Origin: JAGLHV01 sp023143305 [NCBI: Clostridia bacterium]
GTDB lineage: Bacteria > CBDUZB01 > JAGLHV01
Assembly (NCBI GenBank): GCA_030637025.1
Contig: DAOVVV010000007.1
Location: 1 to 64,000 of the forward strand
DNA length: 64,000 nt
Direction of reading: 5' to 3'
Shown: positions 19,023 to 27,035 of the stretch, in pieces
Numbering within the stretch: the first letter of the stretch is position 1
Layout of the letters: every line of letters starts with the position of its first letter
The notes under the pieces: model-generated
What the model saw: only the letters and a program-made list of their open reading frames with translations
The model's database searches: none
What the model was told of the DNA's origin: nothing
Program-made: the position numbers and the translations under genes

Positions 19023-19156
19023 GCAAATCTGCTGTAAGGTAGAAACTCTTACAGGAATTTCTGTGGGATCCGATTAAAAATCGGAGCAAAGCTGAGGGAT
19101 CCATCTGAGACGGATTAGCCGAGCTGCCGAAGATATAAAAGGCAGGTCGGTTTTTG
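19023..19156 (+). promoter_or_regulatory. Probable c-di-GMP-I (GEMM-I-like) riboswitch with terminator
   Basis: The core reads hairpin TCCGAT/ATCGGA, then GCAAAGCTGAGGGATCC, a variable loop, then TTAGCCGAGCTGCC. This lines up with the unmistakable GEMM-I element at 21733-21840 (GCAAAACCACGGGG ... TTAGCCGGGTTGCC). The last segment also pairs with GGCAGGTCGG at 19141-19150, followed by TTTTTGTTTTTT, so ligand folding and termination compete. Deviations from the family: the hairpin loop is not a GNRA tetraloop and the usual upstream GCAAA flank is unclear. The controlled gene downstream appears truncated. Confidence 0.55.
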
Positions 19157-19290
19157 TTTTTTAAGCTATGTTTTCATAATCTGCAGAATAGATATAAAGA
19201 CAGTTAAAAGACGATTAAAAAACAGTTTCAATTGGTTTAGATTAGTTTAATTAGTTAGAAAAGACAGAATTATCAAATAGGGACAAAAAG

Positions 19291-19327
19291 TGTAAACGAT
19301 GTCCCCGGTTTAAAATGTAAACCATGT
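19291..19327 (+). repeat. Direct repeats resembling an insertion-sequence end
   Basis: TGTAAACGATGT at 19291-19302 and TGTAAACCATGT at 19316-19327 are near-identical and 25 bases apart, separated by a CCCCGGTTT stretch. This style of repeated TGTAAACgATGTcccc sequence is what I recall from IS21/IS481-type element ends. No transposase gene remains, so it would be a relic. It lies exactly where the following reading frame loses its expected N-terminus. Confidence 0.4.
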
Positions 19328-19381
19328 TGGTGTTGCACAGTACCTGTAAATACTAATGTTTCTATTTACATAAGCTCCTCC

Positions 19382-19825
19382 TTGAATAATTCAATGTGGA
19401 CCGATTGGATTTTAGTTGAAGAAAATGCAGTTAGTGATATATTTTATGAATTACCAGAAATAAATCAGCAGAGATATGCTAAATGGAAATTAGTTTTAAA
19501 TACTGCTAATTCGTTGATAACACCGGAGATTGAGAAAGTTGTTTTTGTCTCTGGAACGGGAGCGGATAGAATTATAGTGTTTCCTAATCCTTATATAACA
19601 AAATTAAATTCAAATAAAATTATAATTTTTGCTAATTTATCAGAAGAAGCGACGATAAGGATTTACACTATATCGGGCAAGTTAATAAAAATAATAAAAC
19701 ACAAAGATATAGCCGATGGAGGTAGTGAAGAATGGAATGTTTCCGATGTAGCCAGCGGTATATATATATATTGCATTGATGGACCTTCAGGAAGAAAAAA
19801 AGGTAAAGTAAGTATAATAAAATAA
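19382..19825 (+). pseudogene. C-terminal remnant of a secreted surface protein (FlgD/T9SS-like Ig module)
   Basis: The 147-residue reading frame ends in a module with FPNPY, VRIYTISGKLIK-like IRIYTISGKLIK, W-N-V-S-D-V-A-S-G-I-Y and a terminal KVSIIK. This is the FlgD-Ig/type-IX-sorting-like C-terminus seen on secreted proteins, preceded by part of a beta domain. There is no signal peptide, no ribosome-binding site and no convincing start (TTG 19382 or ATG 19394). The frame stays open upstream through the IS-like repeats to about 19259. It looks like the 3' end of a longer gene whose front was lost. Confidence 0.6.
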
Positions 19826-20215
19826 TTGATAAAAAGGGAATATTAGGAAAATACAAAAAAAAAGAAGAAGGAAGATAAGCTTTATTAAAATTGTGGTATG
19901 TGTTTTTTTTATTTAAAAAATTTGCGTTATATTTAAAAAACAGATATAATAATAGAAAAAAAATAATTAGCTGTAGTATCATTAGAAGTGCTGAAAAATA
20001 GAGAAGTGACCAAAATCACCTACCTAAAACAGAAAATCTGTGTTATGTTTAAAAAGGAAATGGAACAATAATAAATTTTTTTGATTGCAAAACCGCTAAA
20101 ATGTTAAAAAACAAAGAAGTGACCAAAAACACATCAACAAAATAAAATGCTCGTGATACATTTCGGCAGAGTATAATTAAATTTTTTTTAATGAAATTTA
20201 AGTGCAGGGTAAAAA
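19826..20215 (+). other. AT-rich intergenic region with a duplicated block
   Basis: About 390 bases lie between the remnant gene and the PorV-like gene. GAAGTGACCAAAA occurs at 20003-20015 and 20116-20128, 113 bases apart, each followed by a CAC-containing A-rich stretch and preceded by A-rich sequence. This suggests a small tandem duplication or a pair of regulator sites. No gene was identified. Confidence 0.4.
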
Positions 20216-21679
20216 ATGAAAAAGATTATAAAAAAACAAAAGCAGGCAAAAAAAACGAACCGGACATTAATATTAAAGGTTTTTTTTATTACATACCTTA
20301 TACTTTATATATTCCAGAGTGTATTTTGTTTTGCCGGTGAAGGTGCAGGGACAACAGCCTTCAACTTTTTAAAAATAGGTGCGGGAGCAAGGCCGGTTGG
20401 TATGGGAGAAGCATATAGTGCCTTAGCTGATGATATTAATGCTATTTACTGGAATCCGGCAGGATTAGGATGTATAACCGAACGGGAAGTTACCGCTTCT
20501 TATTTAAGTTATGTAGCAGATATTAACTCAGGATATTTTGGTTATACCTTGCCTTTAATGAAGGGCGGTTTAGGTATAAGTGTCGTTTATTTGGATTATG
20601 GGCAGATACGGGAAACTACCGATGATGACCCTGATGGAGTAAATTTGGGTTATTACCGGCCGTATGATCTGGCAGTAATAGCTGCGTATGGGTGTAATGT
20701 TGGTGGTGGATTAAATTTGGGTATAAATATGAAAGGAATACATGAGGATATACAAGGGTATACCGCAAATGCCATTGCCTTTGATATAGGGACATTGTAT
20801 GATTTACCGGTAAAAGATTTAATTTGTTCCTTCTCGATAAAAAATTTGGGATTACAAACAAAAGCTTTTATTGAAGAGAAGCATGATTTACCTTTAGTCT
20901 TTGATTTTGGTTTAGGGTATAGTATGTTAGACAATGCTTTAAAAGTAGGTTTGGACTTATATCAACCGCAGGGCGGGGATTTTAATTTTAATATCGGGGG
21001 GGAATATTATTGGAAGAAACTTGTTGCTCTTCGAATGGGGTATAAAAATGCAGGTAAAGATTTGAAGACGGGTTCGGATAAGGATCTTTTGACCGGTTTT
21101 TGTTTTGGATTAGGGGTAAATATGGAAATGTACCGGGTAGATTATGCCTTTGTTCCCTTTAATGAATTAGGAAATGCTCACCGCCTGTCTTTCGGATTAA
21201 AATGGGGTAAGAGTAATAATCGGAAATTAAAAGAACAGACAGTAAAGAGAAAAAAGAAAAAGGTTAATAGAAAACAGAAGGCCGGTATAAAGAAAAAAGT
21301 TAATAAACAACAAACGGTTAAAAAACATAAAATAAAGAACAAAAAAGAGTGTAATAAAAACAAAGGCAAAAATAAAGAAGAACCGGGTATAATAAATTAT
21401 AAAAAAGGACAAAAACATTCTAAACAAAAGAAATATAAAATAGCACTTAAAGAATATAGAAAAGCATTAAAGTATGGATATAAAAAGGCTAAATTATATG
21501 CAAGTATGGGCTTTTGTTATTATAAATTGGGTAATCGGAAGGCAGCAAAAAGTTTATATAAACAAGCCTTGGATATTGAGCCGGATAACAAAAAAATTAA
21601 ACAGAACTTAAAAAATATCAGCAAAAAAGGAAAAACAAAAAACAATAAAAAAATTATTGACAAATGGCGAAATCTGTGA
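20216..21679 (+). CDS. PorV/PorQ-type outer-membrane barrel protein with C-terminal TPRs
   Basis: A 487-aa exported protein. Residues about 20-41 are a signal segment ending SVFCFAGEG. The next part has the PorV/UPF0164-like motifs FLKIGAGARPVGMGEAY, DINAIYWNPAGL and alternating beta strands to about residue 340, ending in RLSFGLKWG. A lysine-rich linker (about 345-400) leads to two TPR-like repeats (about 395-465). PorV-family proteins are outer-membrane beta barrels, some serving type IX secretion. The lysine-rich TPR tail is unusual and would lie in the periplasm if the barrel inserts normally. Ribosome-binding site AGGG. Confidence 0.8.
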   Translation: MKKIIKKQKQAKKTNRTLILKVFFITYLILYIFQSVFCFAGEGAGTTAFNFLKIGAGARPVGMGEAYSALADDINAIYWNPAGLGCITEREVTASYLSYVADINSGYFGYTLPLMKGGLGISVVYLDYGQIRETTDDDPDGVNLGYYRPYDLAVIAAYGCNVGGGLNLGINMKGIHEDIQGYTANAIAFDIGTLYDLPVKDLICSFSIKNLGLQTKAFIEEKHDLPLVFDFGLGYSMLDNALKVGLDLYQPQGGDFNFNIGGEYYWKKLVALRMGYKNAGKDLKTGSDKDLLTGFCFGLGVNMEMYRVDYAFVPFNELGNAHRLSFGLKWGKSNNRKLKEQTVKRKKKKVNRKQKAGIKKKVNKQQTVKKHKIKNKKECNKNKGKNKEEPGIINYKKGQKHSKQKKYKIALKEYRKALKYGYKKAKLYASMGFCYYKLGNRKAAKSLYKQALDIEPDNKKIKQNLKNISKKGKTKNNKKIIDKWRNL

Positions 21680-21685
21680 TATACT
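21657..21685 (+). promoter_or_regulatory. Strong promoter upstream of the c-di-GMP riboswitch
   Basis: Consensus TTGACA at 21657-21662 and TATACT at 21680-21685 with a 17-base spacer. It overlaps the last codons of the PorV-like gene and should start transcription near 21692, about 40 bases before the aptamer. Confidence 0.75.
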
Positions 21686-21732
21686 TCTAATTGAGAAGTG
21701 ATAGTAAAAATTTGAAAAAGAATTATTATTTT

Positions 21733-21840
21733 GCTTGATAAGAGCAAAGTACAAGAAATTGTACGACGCAAAACCACGGGGTTCGTTTCTGACGAGTTAG
21801 CCGGGTTGCCAAGCCAAAAGTGGCAATCGCGGCTTTTTTT
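21733..21840 (+). promoter_or_regulatory. c-di-GMP-I (GEMM-I) riboswitch with intrinsic terminator
   Basis: P1 pairs GCTTG (21733-21737) with CAAGC (21810-21814). P2 is GTACAA-GAAA-TTGTAC (21749-21764) with a GNRA tetraloop, flanked by AGCAAA and GACGCAAA. The P3 part reads ACCACGGGG ... TTAGCCGGGTTGCC, the GEMM-I consensus. The 3' part of the aptamer (GCCGGGTTGCCA, 21800-21811) can instead pair with TGGCAATCGCGGC (21821-21833) followed by seven Ts. Ligand binding would sequester the terminator strand, so an ON switch is likely (inference). The gene controlled starts at 21896 and encodes an MshEN domain. Confidence 0.88.
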
Positions 21841-21895
21841 ATAAGTAATATTTGAGGAAGGGAATATATCCTGTCGTAATAAAAGGAGGATGAAA

Positions 21896-22141
21896 ATGAC
21901 AAGATTAGGAGAAATGTTAAGAAAAGAAAAAATAATAACCGGAAAACAATTAAGGGAAGTATTGGAATCGCAAAAGAAGAATCATAAACGGTTAGGTAAA
22001 ATACTGGTTTCCAGTGGATATACAGATAAGGAAGTAATTCTTGGTCTTTTGGATCAGCAACAAAATAGTCCTTATTGGGAGATGTTTAAAGAAACCGGTT
22101 CTGTAGAAGCGTATTTGAAAATTAAAAAAATTAGATTATAA
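21896..22141 (+). CDS. Single-domain MshEN-type c-di-GMP-binding protein
   Basis: An 81-aa protein with two copies of the MshEN motif RLGxxL-x10-L-x3-L-x2-Q. The first spans residues 3-26, the second 32-55 (Ile replaces one Leu), separated by exactly five residues, as in the c-di-GMP-binding N-domain of MshE/PilB-type ATPases. Here the domain stands alone, with about 25 extra residues and no ATPase. The ATG at 21896 has AGGAGG six bases upstream; an ATG at 21890 abuts that site and is not used. It is transcribed behind a c-di-GMP riboswitch. Binding itself is an inference from the motif. Confidence 0.8.
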   Translation: MTRLGEMLRKEKIITGKQLREVLESQKKNHKRLGKILVSSGYTDKEVILGLLDQQQNSPYWEMFKETGSVEAYLKIKKIRL

Positions 22142-22226
22142 CTTTGTAAAATTATAGGGCTCGTTAGACAATAAAAATGCTTTTTAAAATTAATTAGGTA
22201 ATATTATCAATGTTGAGGAAAAAGTT

Positions 22227-22258
22227 AAAATCCGCCGTTATTTTATGGCGGATTTTTT
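22227..22258 (+). terminator. Intrinsic terminator after the MshEN gene
   Basis: A perfect 10-bp stem, AAAATCCGCC with GGCGGATTTT, a 10-base loop and a run of Ts (ATTTTTTATTT). It separates the MshEN gene from the next secreted-protein gene. Confidence 0.85.
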
Positions 22259-22260
22259 AT

Positions 22261-22289
22261 TTGACTTTGGTTAAAAAGTTTTGTATAGT
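22261..22289 (+). promoter_or_regulatory. Promoter of the secreted-protein gene
   Basis: TTGACT at 22261-22266 and TATAGT at 22284-22289 with a 17-base spacer, directly after the terminator and about 70 bases before the start codon at 22361. Confidence 0.65.
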
Positions 22290-22360
22290 TTTGATTAAAG
22301 CAGGAGATAATTTCGTAGATGTTATAGAATAAAAAGCAAAAAAAGAGAGAGGGGGGTAAT

Positions 22361-23917
22361 ATGATTAGGAAAATAATCGCGATGGTGGTTGTTTTCTTTG
22401 TTTTTTTAGGGTATTGCCAGGCAAAGACTATTACTATAGACGGAGATGCCGGTGATTGGACGGATTGGGCAGTGATTACGGATTCAGATACAATAAGCGT
22501 TAATTCTGCAATAGTATATAATGACGAGTGGATATGGAAAGATACAAGCAATGATGAAAGAAGAAATAATACTTATTATGAAACAGGGGGAATGACCCCT
22601 TCCTGTGATATTACCCGGGTGCGTGTTACCGCAGACACGAATGCGTTATATTTTCTGGTAGAATTTATGGATTTAAGTTTAGGAACAACAGGGATTTCTT
22701 ACCCTTTTGTTCAGATAGCGGTAGACCATGATAAAAATGAAGGTTTGAATTTATTGCCTCTATCGACCACACAAAATGATTTAGCCCATATAAATGATGA
22801 TGCTTCCTGGGAATATTTAATTTTAGCTTACCAGGACAATATTGCCGTACTTGATTATTTGTCGGGAGGTGGGCCTGAAATTGGAGGGAGTAATTATAGT
22901 CAATATGCCTCTACTAATCCGGCAACAAGTCCTTATTGTATGGAATTTAGTGTGCCTTTTTCTGTTTTGGGAGGTTCAACATATTATTTAAATAAAACGG
23001 TTAGTTTTAGTTTGGTTTGTTTTTTTCATTCCGCAGCCTGGCCGGCAGGAAGTTCACACGAAGTAAGGCCTTTTGAAACCGGTTTTTCTCATATTATAGA
23101 TTGTATTTCTGTAATAGACAACCTTCAAACAACCTGTGAAAGCGATCGTGTTGACCATAGTGGCACGGCAGGTACCTGGGAGGAAGTAAGTGATAATGTG
23201 GTAAATACCTATTTGGATATTAAGTTTGATTCATCAGGTAATGTTGCGGCTAATAACAAACCTACCATGGTGGCAGTTACTTTCAAAGTAGATGATGTAG
23301 AAAACAATCAGGAGGTGGTTGTGGAAGGGAGAGGTCCTCTTTTTTCCTGGGAAGGAGCTTTTTCGGACGTTGATTCCGGGGATAGTCAAAAAGCAATACA
23401 AATAGAGGTTGATGTTGATAGTGACAGTGAAAATGGGAACCAACTATGGATTTCTTCGCCTGTTTTGGAGCTAAACGAAATCCGGTATGGAGGAACTACG
23501 GATTTACAAACTAAGCAGACTTTTTATTGGCGGCTGAGAATAATGGATAATCACGGTGAATGGAGTGATTGGATAGAAGCAGGTAGTTTTTCTACGGTAA
23601 AGCAAGCCAGACCGTTTAATATTACTAAAAACAACCTTTCTATTGACTGGAATAATCCTTTTAATCCGGTAAAAGGGGATTATACCAAAATACGGTATAT
23701 AATAGAGCAGGATGAACATGTAACAGTTAGGATTTATGATATAAGTGGAAGATTGATTAAAACTTTAGTAGATGATAATAGATTAAATAATATCGTTTAT
23801 ACCCAAATATGGGATGGGCGCAATGAAGATGGCAATCTGGTCGCCAGTGGAGTATATTTGGTTAATATTATATCCGGTAATTTTACTAAAACGGAAAAAA
23901 TTGTGGTAATAAAGTAA
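22361..23917 (+). CDS. Secreted surface protein with FlgD/T9SS-like C-terminal module
   Basis: A 518-aa protein with a clear Sec signal peptide (MIRKIIAMVVVFFVFLGYCQA). The N-terminal part (about 22-260) starts with IDGDAGDWTDWAV and contains LYFLVEF, like the CBM9/DOMON-related domains that begin many surface proteins. A middle Ig/fibronectin-like region follows (about 300-415). The C-terminal 95 residues contain NPFNP, VRIYDISGRLIKTL and a WDGRNEDGNLVASGVY segment, the FlgD-Ig/T9SS-sorting pattern. It shares this terminus with the remnant at 19382. Cargo function is unknown. Confidence 0.75.
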   Translation: MIRKIIAMVVVFFVFLGYCQAKTITIDGDAGDWTDWAVITDSDTISVNSAIVYNDEWIWKDTSNDERRNNTYYETGGMTPSCDITRVRVTADTNALYFLVEFMDLSLGTTGISYPFVQIAVDHDKNEGLNLLPLSTTQNDLAHINDDASWEYLILAYQDNIAVLDYLSGGGPEIGGSNYSQYASTNPATSPYCMEFSVPFSVLGGSTYYLNKTVSFSLVCFFHSAAWPAGSSHEVRPFETGFSHIIDCISVIDNLQTTCESDRVDHSGTAGTWEEVSDNVVNTYLDIKFDSSGNVAANNKPTMVAVTFKVDDVENNQEVVVEGRGPLFSWEGAFSDVDSGDSQKAIQIEVDVDSDSENGNQLWISSPVLELNEIRYGGTTDLQTKQTFYWRLRIMDNHGEWSDWIEAGSFSTVKQARPFNITKNNLSIDWNNPFNPVKGDYTKIRYIIEQDEHVTVRIYDISGRLIKTLVDDNRLNNIVYTQIWDGRNEDGNLVASGVYLVNIISGNFTKTEKIVVIK

Positions 23918-23974
23918 ATGTGTTCCTCTTTGTTTTAGTAAAAAAGAGTTATAAGAAAAACATAGGAGTAATGT

Positions 23975-24526
23975 ATGTTTTTTTGTCGGTTGAAGGAAAG
24001 AATTAAATCAACAAAAAAAGTAAAATTATTATTTAACATTATATTTGTTGTTTTAATAATTTTTTTTATAATAACTGTTTTTAGAGTAATTTGGTTTTTG
24101 AAAAGCCGACAGACGATGAAAGAATATCTAAAAGAAAGAAAAGAAAATAAACAGTTAGTGCTTAGTCAAGTGTCAGGAGGAAAAACAAAAAAAAATAAAG
24201 AGAAAAAAGATGTTATAGGAGAGGATATTTTGGGAATACCTCGTTATTCGGGGATGATTAGGACTTGGTATACAGACGATGGTCAATCTAAAATGATAAT
24301 TTATGAAGTAAAAGCTACTAAAGAGGAGTTGTTAAAATTTTACAAAAAGGAAATGGTTTCTCGAGGATGGAAACAAGACGATAAACTTACACAAGGAAAA
24401 AAATTGCTTACTTATCTTAAAGGAAAGAAAGAAATACAAATAATTGTTAATAGTAATGTTTTTAGTAAAGATAAAATTGCTACGGTTACTTTTTTAAGCC
24501 GGAATATAGAAAAAAAACAACAGTAA
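23975..24526 (+). CDS. Membrane-anchored protein preceding the Flp/Tad locus
   Basis: A 183-aa protein with a basic N-terminus, one membrane helix (about 20-46), a charged linker and a C-terminal domain (about 80-175). That domain starts PRYSGMIRTWYTDDG and contains ATKEELLKFYKKEMVSRGW, a pattern of small periplasmic domains that compare statistics-like 'step' residues in pilus-associated proteins. I do not recognise a named family. It is followed with a one-base overlap by a pilin-like gene, so it probably belongs to the pilus operon. Confidence 0.55.
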   Translation: MFFCRLKERIKSTKKVKLLFNIIFVVLIIFFIITVFRVIWFLKSRQTMKEYLKERKENKQLVLSQVSGGKTKKNKEKKDVIGEDILGIPRYSGMIRTWYTDDGQSKMIIYEVKATKEELLKFYKKEMVSRGWKQDDKLTQGKKLLTYLKGKKEIQIIVNSNVFSKDKIATVTFLSRNIEKKQQ

Positions 24527-24705
24527 TGAAAAAAAAATCAATTTTTTTAAATTGCCGGGGACAATCAGTAACTGAATATATTTTGTTAAGTTTCGTTTTA
24601 ATTATAGCTGCTATGGGAGTAAATAAACTCTTTGCCCGCTCAATTGCAAAATATTTTAATCATGTAGCATCTTTACGAACAGGTGGAGTAGGAATGTTGC
24701 CTTAA
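24526..24705 (+). CDS. Flp-type pilin-like small protein
   Basis: A 59-aa reading frame running from ATG 24526, which overlaps the previous stop codon by one base. After a basic leader it has C-R-G-Q-S-V-T-E-Y followed by a hydrophobic helix (ILLSFVLIIAAMGVNKLF). This is the class III/Flp prepilin pattern (G|Q-x-x-x-E-Y) of the neighbouring pilin at 27036. It is probably a minor Flp-like pilin or pseudopilin processed by a TadV-type peptidase, which is not in this window. Confidence 0.65.
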   Translation: MKKKSIFLNCRGQSVTEYILLSFVLIIAAMGVNKLFARSIAKYFNHVASLRTGGVGMLP

Positions 24706-24724
24706 AGGAATAGGAAAGTTTAAA

Positions 24725-25276
24725 ATGTATAAAGGACAATCAGGTCAGGCAATGGTGGAAGCAATGGCGGTTGTTTTAATTATATGTGCTTTTGTCTTCG
24801 GGTTGATGCAGTTGGCTTTAATTGGAACTACCTATATGTCCGGTTATGATGCTGTACAGGCGGCAATACGTTCAAGAATAGTAAATGGAAACGGGGAAAA
24901 TTCTGAAATAATTTCCCGTTGGGTAGGACGGGTTGTATTATTAAGTACACAATTTAGAAAGCTTGTTTTGTTTGGTCCGGGAGGGATTTATCCAAGGGTT
25001 GATTTTTCCTATAAAGATGTAATTAATGGTAAGAAAGATTATGCCGATAAGCCGATAAAAATTGTGACTACAAAATTAATTTATTTGGAAAAATTAATTT
25101 TTGCTTTTCTTTTTCGTCCTGTCAATTCTTCTCCCGGAGGAACAATTTTTTATAATGGATTCCATACAGCCTCTCTCCCTCCTTTTATGAAACCCAGGAT
25201 TACTTTTTCAAGAATGGTTATTTCTCCGGATGAGAATTTTTATTATAAGGCTTATCCCGGAGCAGATAATGATTAA
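24725..25276 (+). CDS. TadE-like pseudopilin
   Basis: A 183-aa protein with a short leader and the segment GQSGQAMVEAMAVVLIICAF, the G|QxxVE prepilin pattern followed by a hydrophobic helix as in TadE. The remainder is a periplasmic domain of no recognised type. It overlaps the next gene and lies in a run of TadE/TadG-like genes. Confidence 0.65.
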   Translation: MYKGQSGQAMVEAMAVVLIICAFVFGLMQLALIGTTYMSGYDAVQAAIRSRIVNGNGENSEIISRWVGRVVLLSTQFRKLVLFGPGGIYPRVDFSYKDVINGKKDYADKPIKIVTTKLIYLEKLIFAFLFRPVNSSPGGTIFYNGFHTASLPPFMKPRITFSRMVISPDENFYYKAYPGADND

Positions 25277-26141
25277 ATCAAAATTGAGCAATAAACAAGG
25301 ACAAACATTACCTTTTATGTGTTTAATCGTATTGTCTTTAGTGATGTTTTGGATGCTGGTGGTAAATATGGGGGTAATGCTCAGGAATAGAATTATTGTT
25401 CAAAATGCAGCTGATTGTGCGGCACAGACAGCAGCTTGTTATCGGGCGAGGGCATTGAATATGGTGGGTATGTATAATGCTGTTTTGGGAAGCTATATTA
25501 TTTATGAAGGTTCTAAAATTATGCCTCCTCAAGGAGCCTGGATTCCTTATGCCAATGCGTATCATACTTATCGGTTAACCCGAAGTTTAAACCGTATTAC
25601 CGAAATTGTGCGTTCTTACGGAGGAGGGTGGGCTTATTTAAAAGCAAATGAAGTAGCTAAAAAATCCGGGGCGGATGGAATAAAAAGTCTTGCTATACCC
25701 CGGATGTATTCCCTGCGGCTTAAAGTAGATAAAGTTAGAATTAGATTCTGGAGTACAATAATGGTGTATGGTTTACCGGCTCCCGGTCCTCCTTGTTTTA
25801 CCAGGAGGGTAAATACCTGGTATTATTTTAAGGATAAATCCGGCCCCAGGAAAAATATTGCTATTGCTTATAAGAAATCTCAATCAGATTTTTTCCCCTT
25901 AGGAAAGAATCTACTGGGTATAACACGGATTCCGGAAATATTAGCAGTAGCTGCAGCACGGCCTTATAATACAAAAGGTTCAATGTTTCCACAAAAAAAA
26001 ACAAAGTTGGGTTTGAAAGTTCTTTTTAAATGGCTTCAGGCTGCTTCCGGAGGGTGGGAAGCACATCTTGTTCCGGTAGGAAATATTTCCCTAATTCCCG
26101 GTTTTGGGGATTTACCTGTGGGTAAAGTGGTAAAACATTAA
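25269..26141 (+). CDS. TadG/TadE-like pilus assembly protein
   Basis: A 290-aa protein from ATG 25269, which has GGAG seven bases upstream. An ATG at 25230 would overlap the previous gene by 47 bases and add residues before the leader, so it is less likely. After KQGQTLPFM comes a hydrophobic helix (about 15-35) and then QNAADCAAQTAACYRARALN, the TadG-like 'AADAAAxAGA' segment. Such proteins assist Flp pilus assembly. The large C-terminal region is unique and rich in Pro/Gly. Confidence 0.65.
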   Translation: MIKSKLSNKQGQTLPFMCLIVLSLVMFWMLVVNMGVMLRNRIIVQNAADCAAQTAACYRARALNMVGMYNAVLGSYIIYEGSKIMPPQGAWIPYANAYHTYRLTRSLNRITEIVRSYGGGWAYLKANEVAKKSGADGIKSLAIPRMYSLRLKVDKVRIRFWSTIMVYGLPAPGPPCFTRRVNTWYYFKDKSGPRKNIAIAYKKSQSDFFPLGKNLLGITRIPEILAVAAARPYNTKGSMFPQKKTKLGLKVLFKWLQAASGGWEAHLVPVGNISLIPGFGDLPVGKVVKH

Positions 26142-26172
26142 TTTGTTTATTAGATGATAGGGTGATATTTAA

Positions 26173-26622
26173 ATGTATAAGCCAATGAAATTTAAAAATA
26201 AAAAAGGGCAGGCATTACTGGAAACACTTTTTATTATTCCCATTGTTGCTTCTTTAATATCCGGTATCTGGTTTTTTACTGCTGTTTTCATTACCCAGAT
26301 ACGGTTAAATATGGCTTGCCGGCATGGAGTATTTCTCATTGTGCATGCGAATTATAATGCAGAACAGGTAATAGAGGAAGTAAAAGATTTTTTAAAAGAG
26401 AACAAATTAGCTGAAAGTAAAATTCGAATGAATTATTTTGATATAGATACATCTTGTGGTAGAAAACCAGCCGGAGTCAGGGTAAGATATGAATTAAAGC
26501 CGCCGCTGTTGTTAAGAACAATTCCCGGGTTTCCAGACCCTATGGTTCTTAAAGGTTGTTGTGAGTGTTACAATGATACCTGGTTGTTTGGTATTCCGGG
26601 AAGTAATTTATCTCATTCGTAG
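26173..26622 (+). CDS. TadE-like pseudopilin
   Basis: A 149-aa protein with a basic leader, KKGQALLETLFIIPIVASLI (G|QxxxE prepilin pattern plus membrane helix) and a short periplasmic domain with three closely spaced cysteines (residues about 128-131, G-C-C-E-C) that could form disulfides. It is the third TadE/TadG-like gene in a row. Confidence 0.65.
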   Translation: MYKPMKFKNKKGQALLETLFIIPIVASLISGIWFFTAVFITQIRLNMACRHGVFLIVHANYNAEQVIEEVKDFLKENKLAESKIRMNYFDIDTSCGRKPAGVRVRYELKPPLLLRTIPGFPDPMVLKGCCECYNDTWLFGIPGSNLSHS

Positions 26623-26752
26623 AAATTAAAAATTACATATTAGCAATTTTAGATTAACTGATAAAAATAAAAAAATTTGCAATTGGTGCTAATTGGGTAA
26701 TTTAGTAATTGGCAAAAAGCAAATACAGAAAGATTAAGGGGATGTTTTAGAA

Positions 26753-26959
26753 ATGAGAAAGTATTATGACTGTCAAAATTTTGGTAAGAGTAAGTTCTGT
26801 GATGAATGGATTCTTGATAACAAAAAGAAATTAGAGAAATCTGTTATTATGAGGAATGTTATCCTTGGTGAAAAAATTGAAGTTCCAGGAATTTCTCGAG
26901 GTGAGTTGGAAAAGGCTGATGAAACATGTGGAAAGTGTTGTAATTTTGAGCAAAAATGA
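26753..26959 (+). CDS. Small cysteine-containing protein in the Flp locus
   Basis: A 68-aa soluble protein with cysteines at residues 7, 16, 60, 63 and 64 (C-x8-C ... C-G-K-C-C). The spacing could bind zinc or an iron-sulfur centre, but it matches no family I recognise. It sits between the TadE-like genes and the Flp pilin, on the same strand, with about 130 bases upstream that hold no clear feature. Confidence 0.45.
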   Translation: MRKYYDCQNFGKSKFCDEWILDNKKKLEKSVIMRNVILGEKIEVPGISRGELEKADETCGKCCNFEQK

Positions 26960-27035
26960 TAAGAAACAGAGGGATTTTGTTTGGAATTTGTGATTTGGGA
27001 GTTTGAGTTTGTTTTTTAAGGGGGGTGAAATAAAA

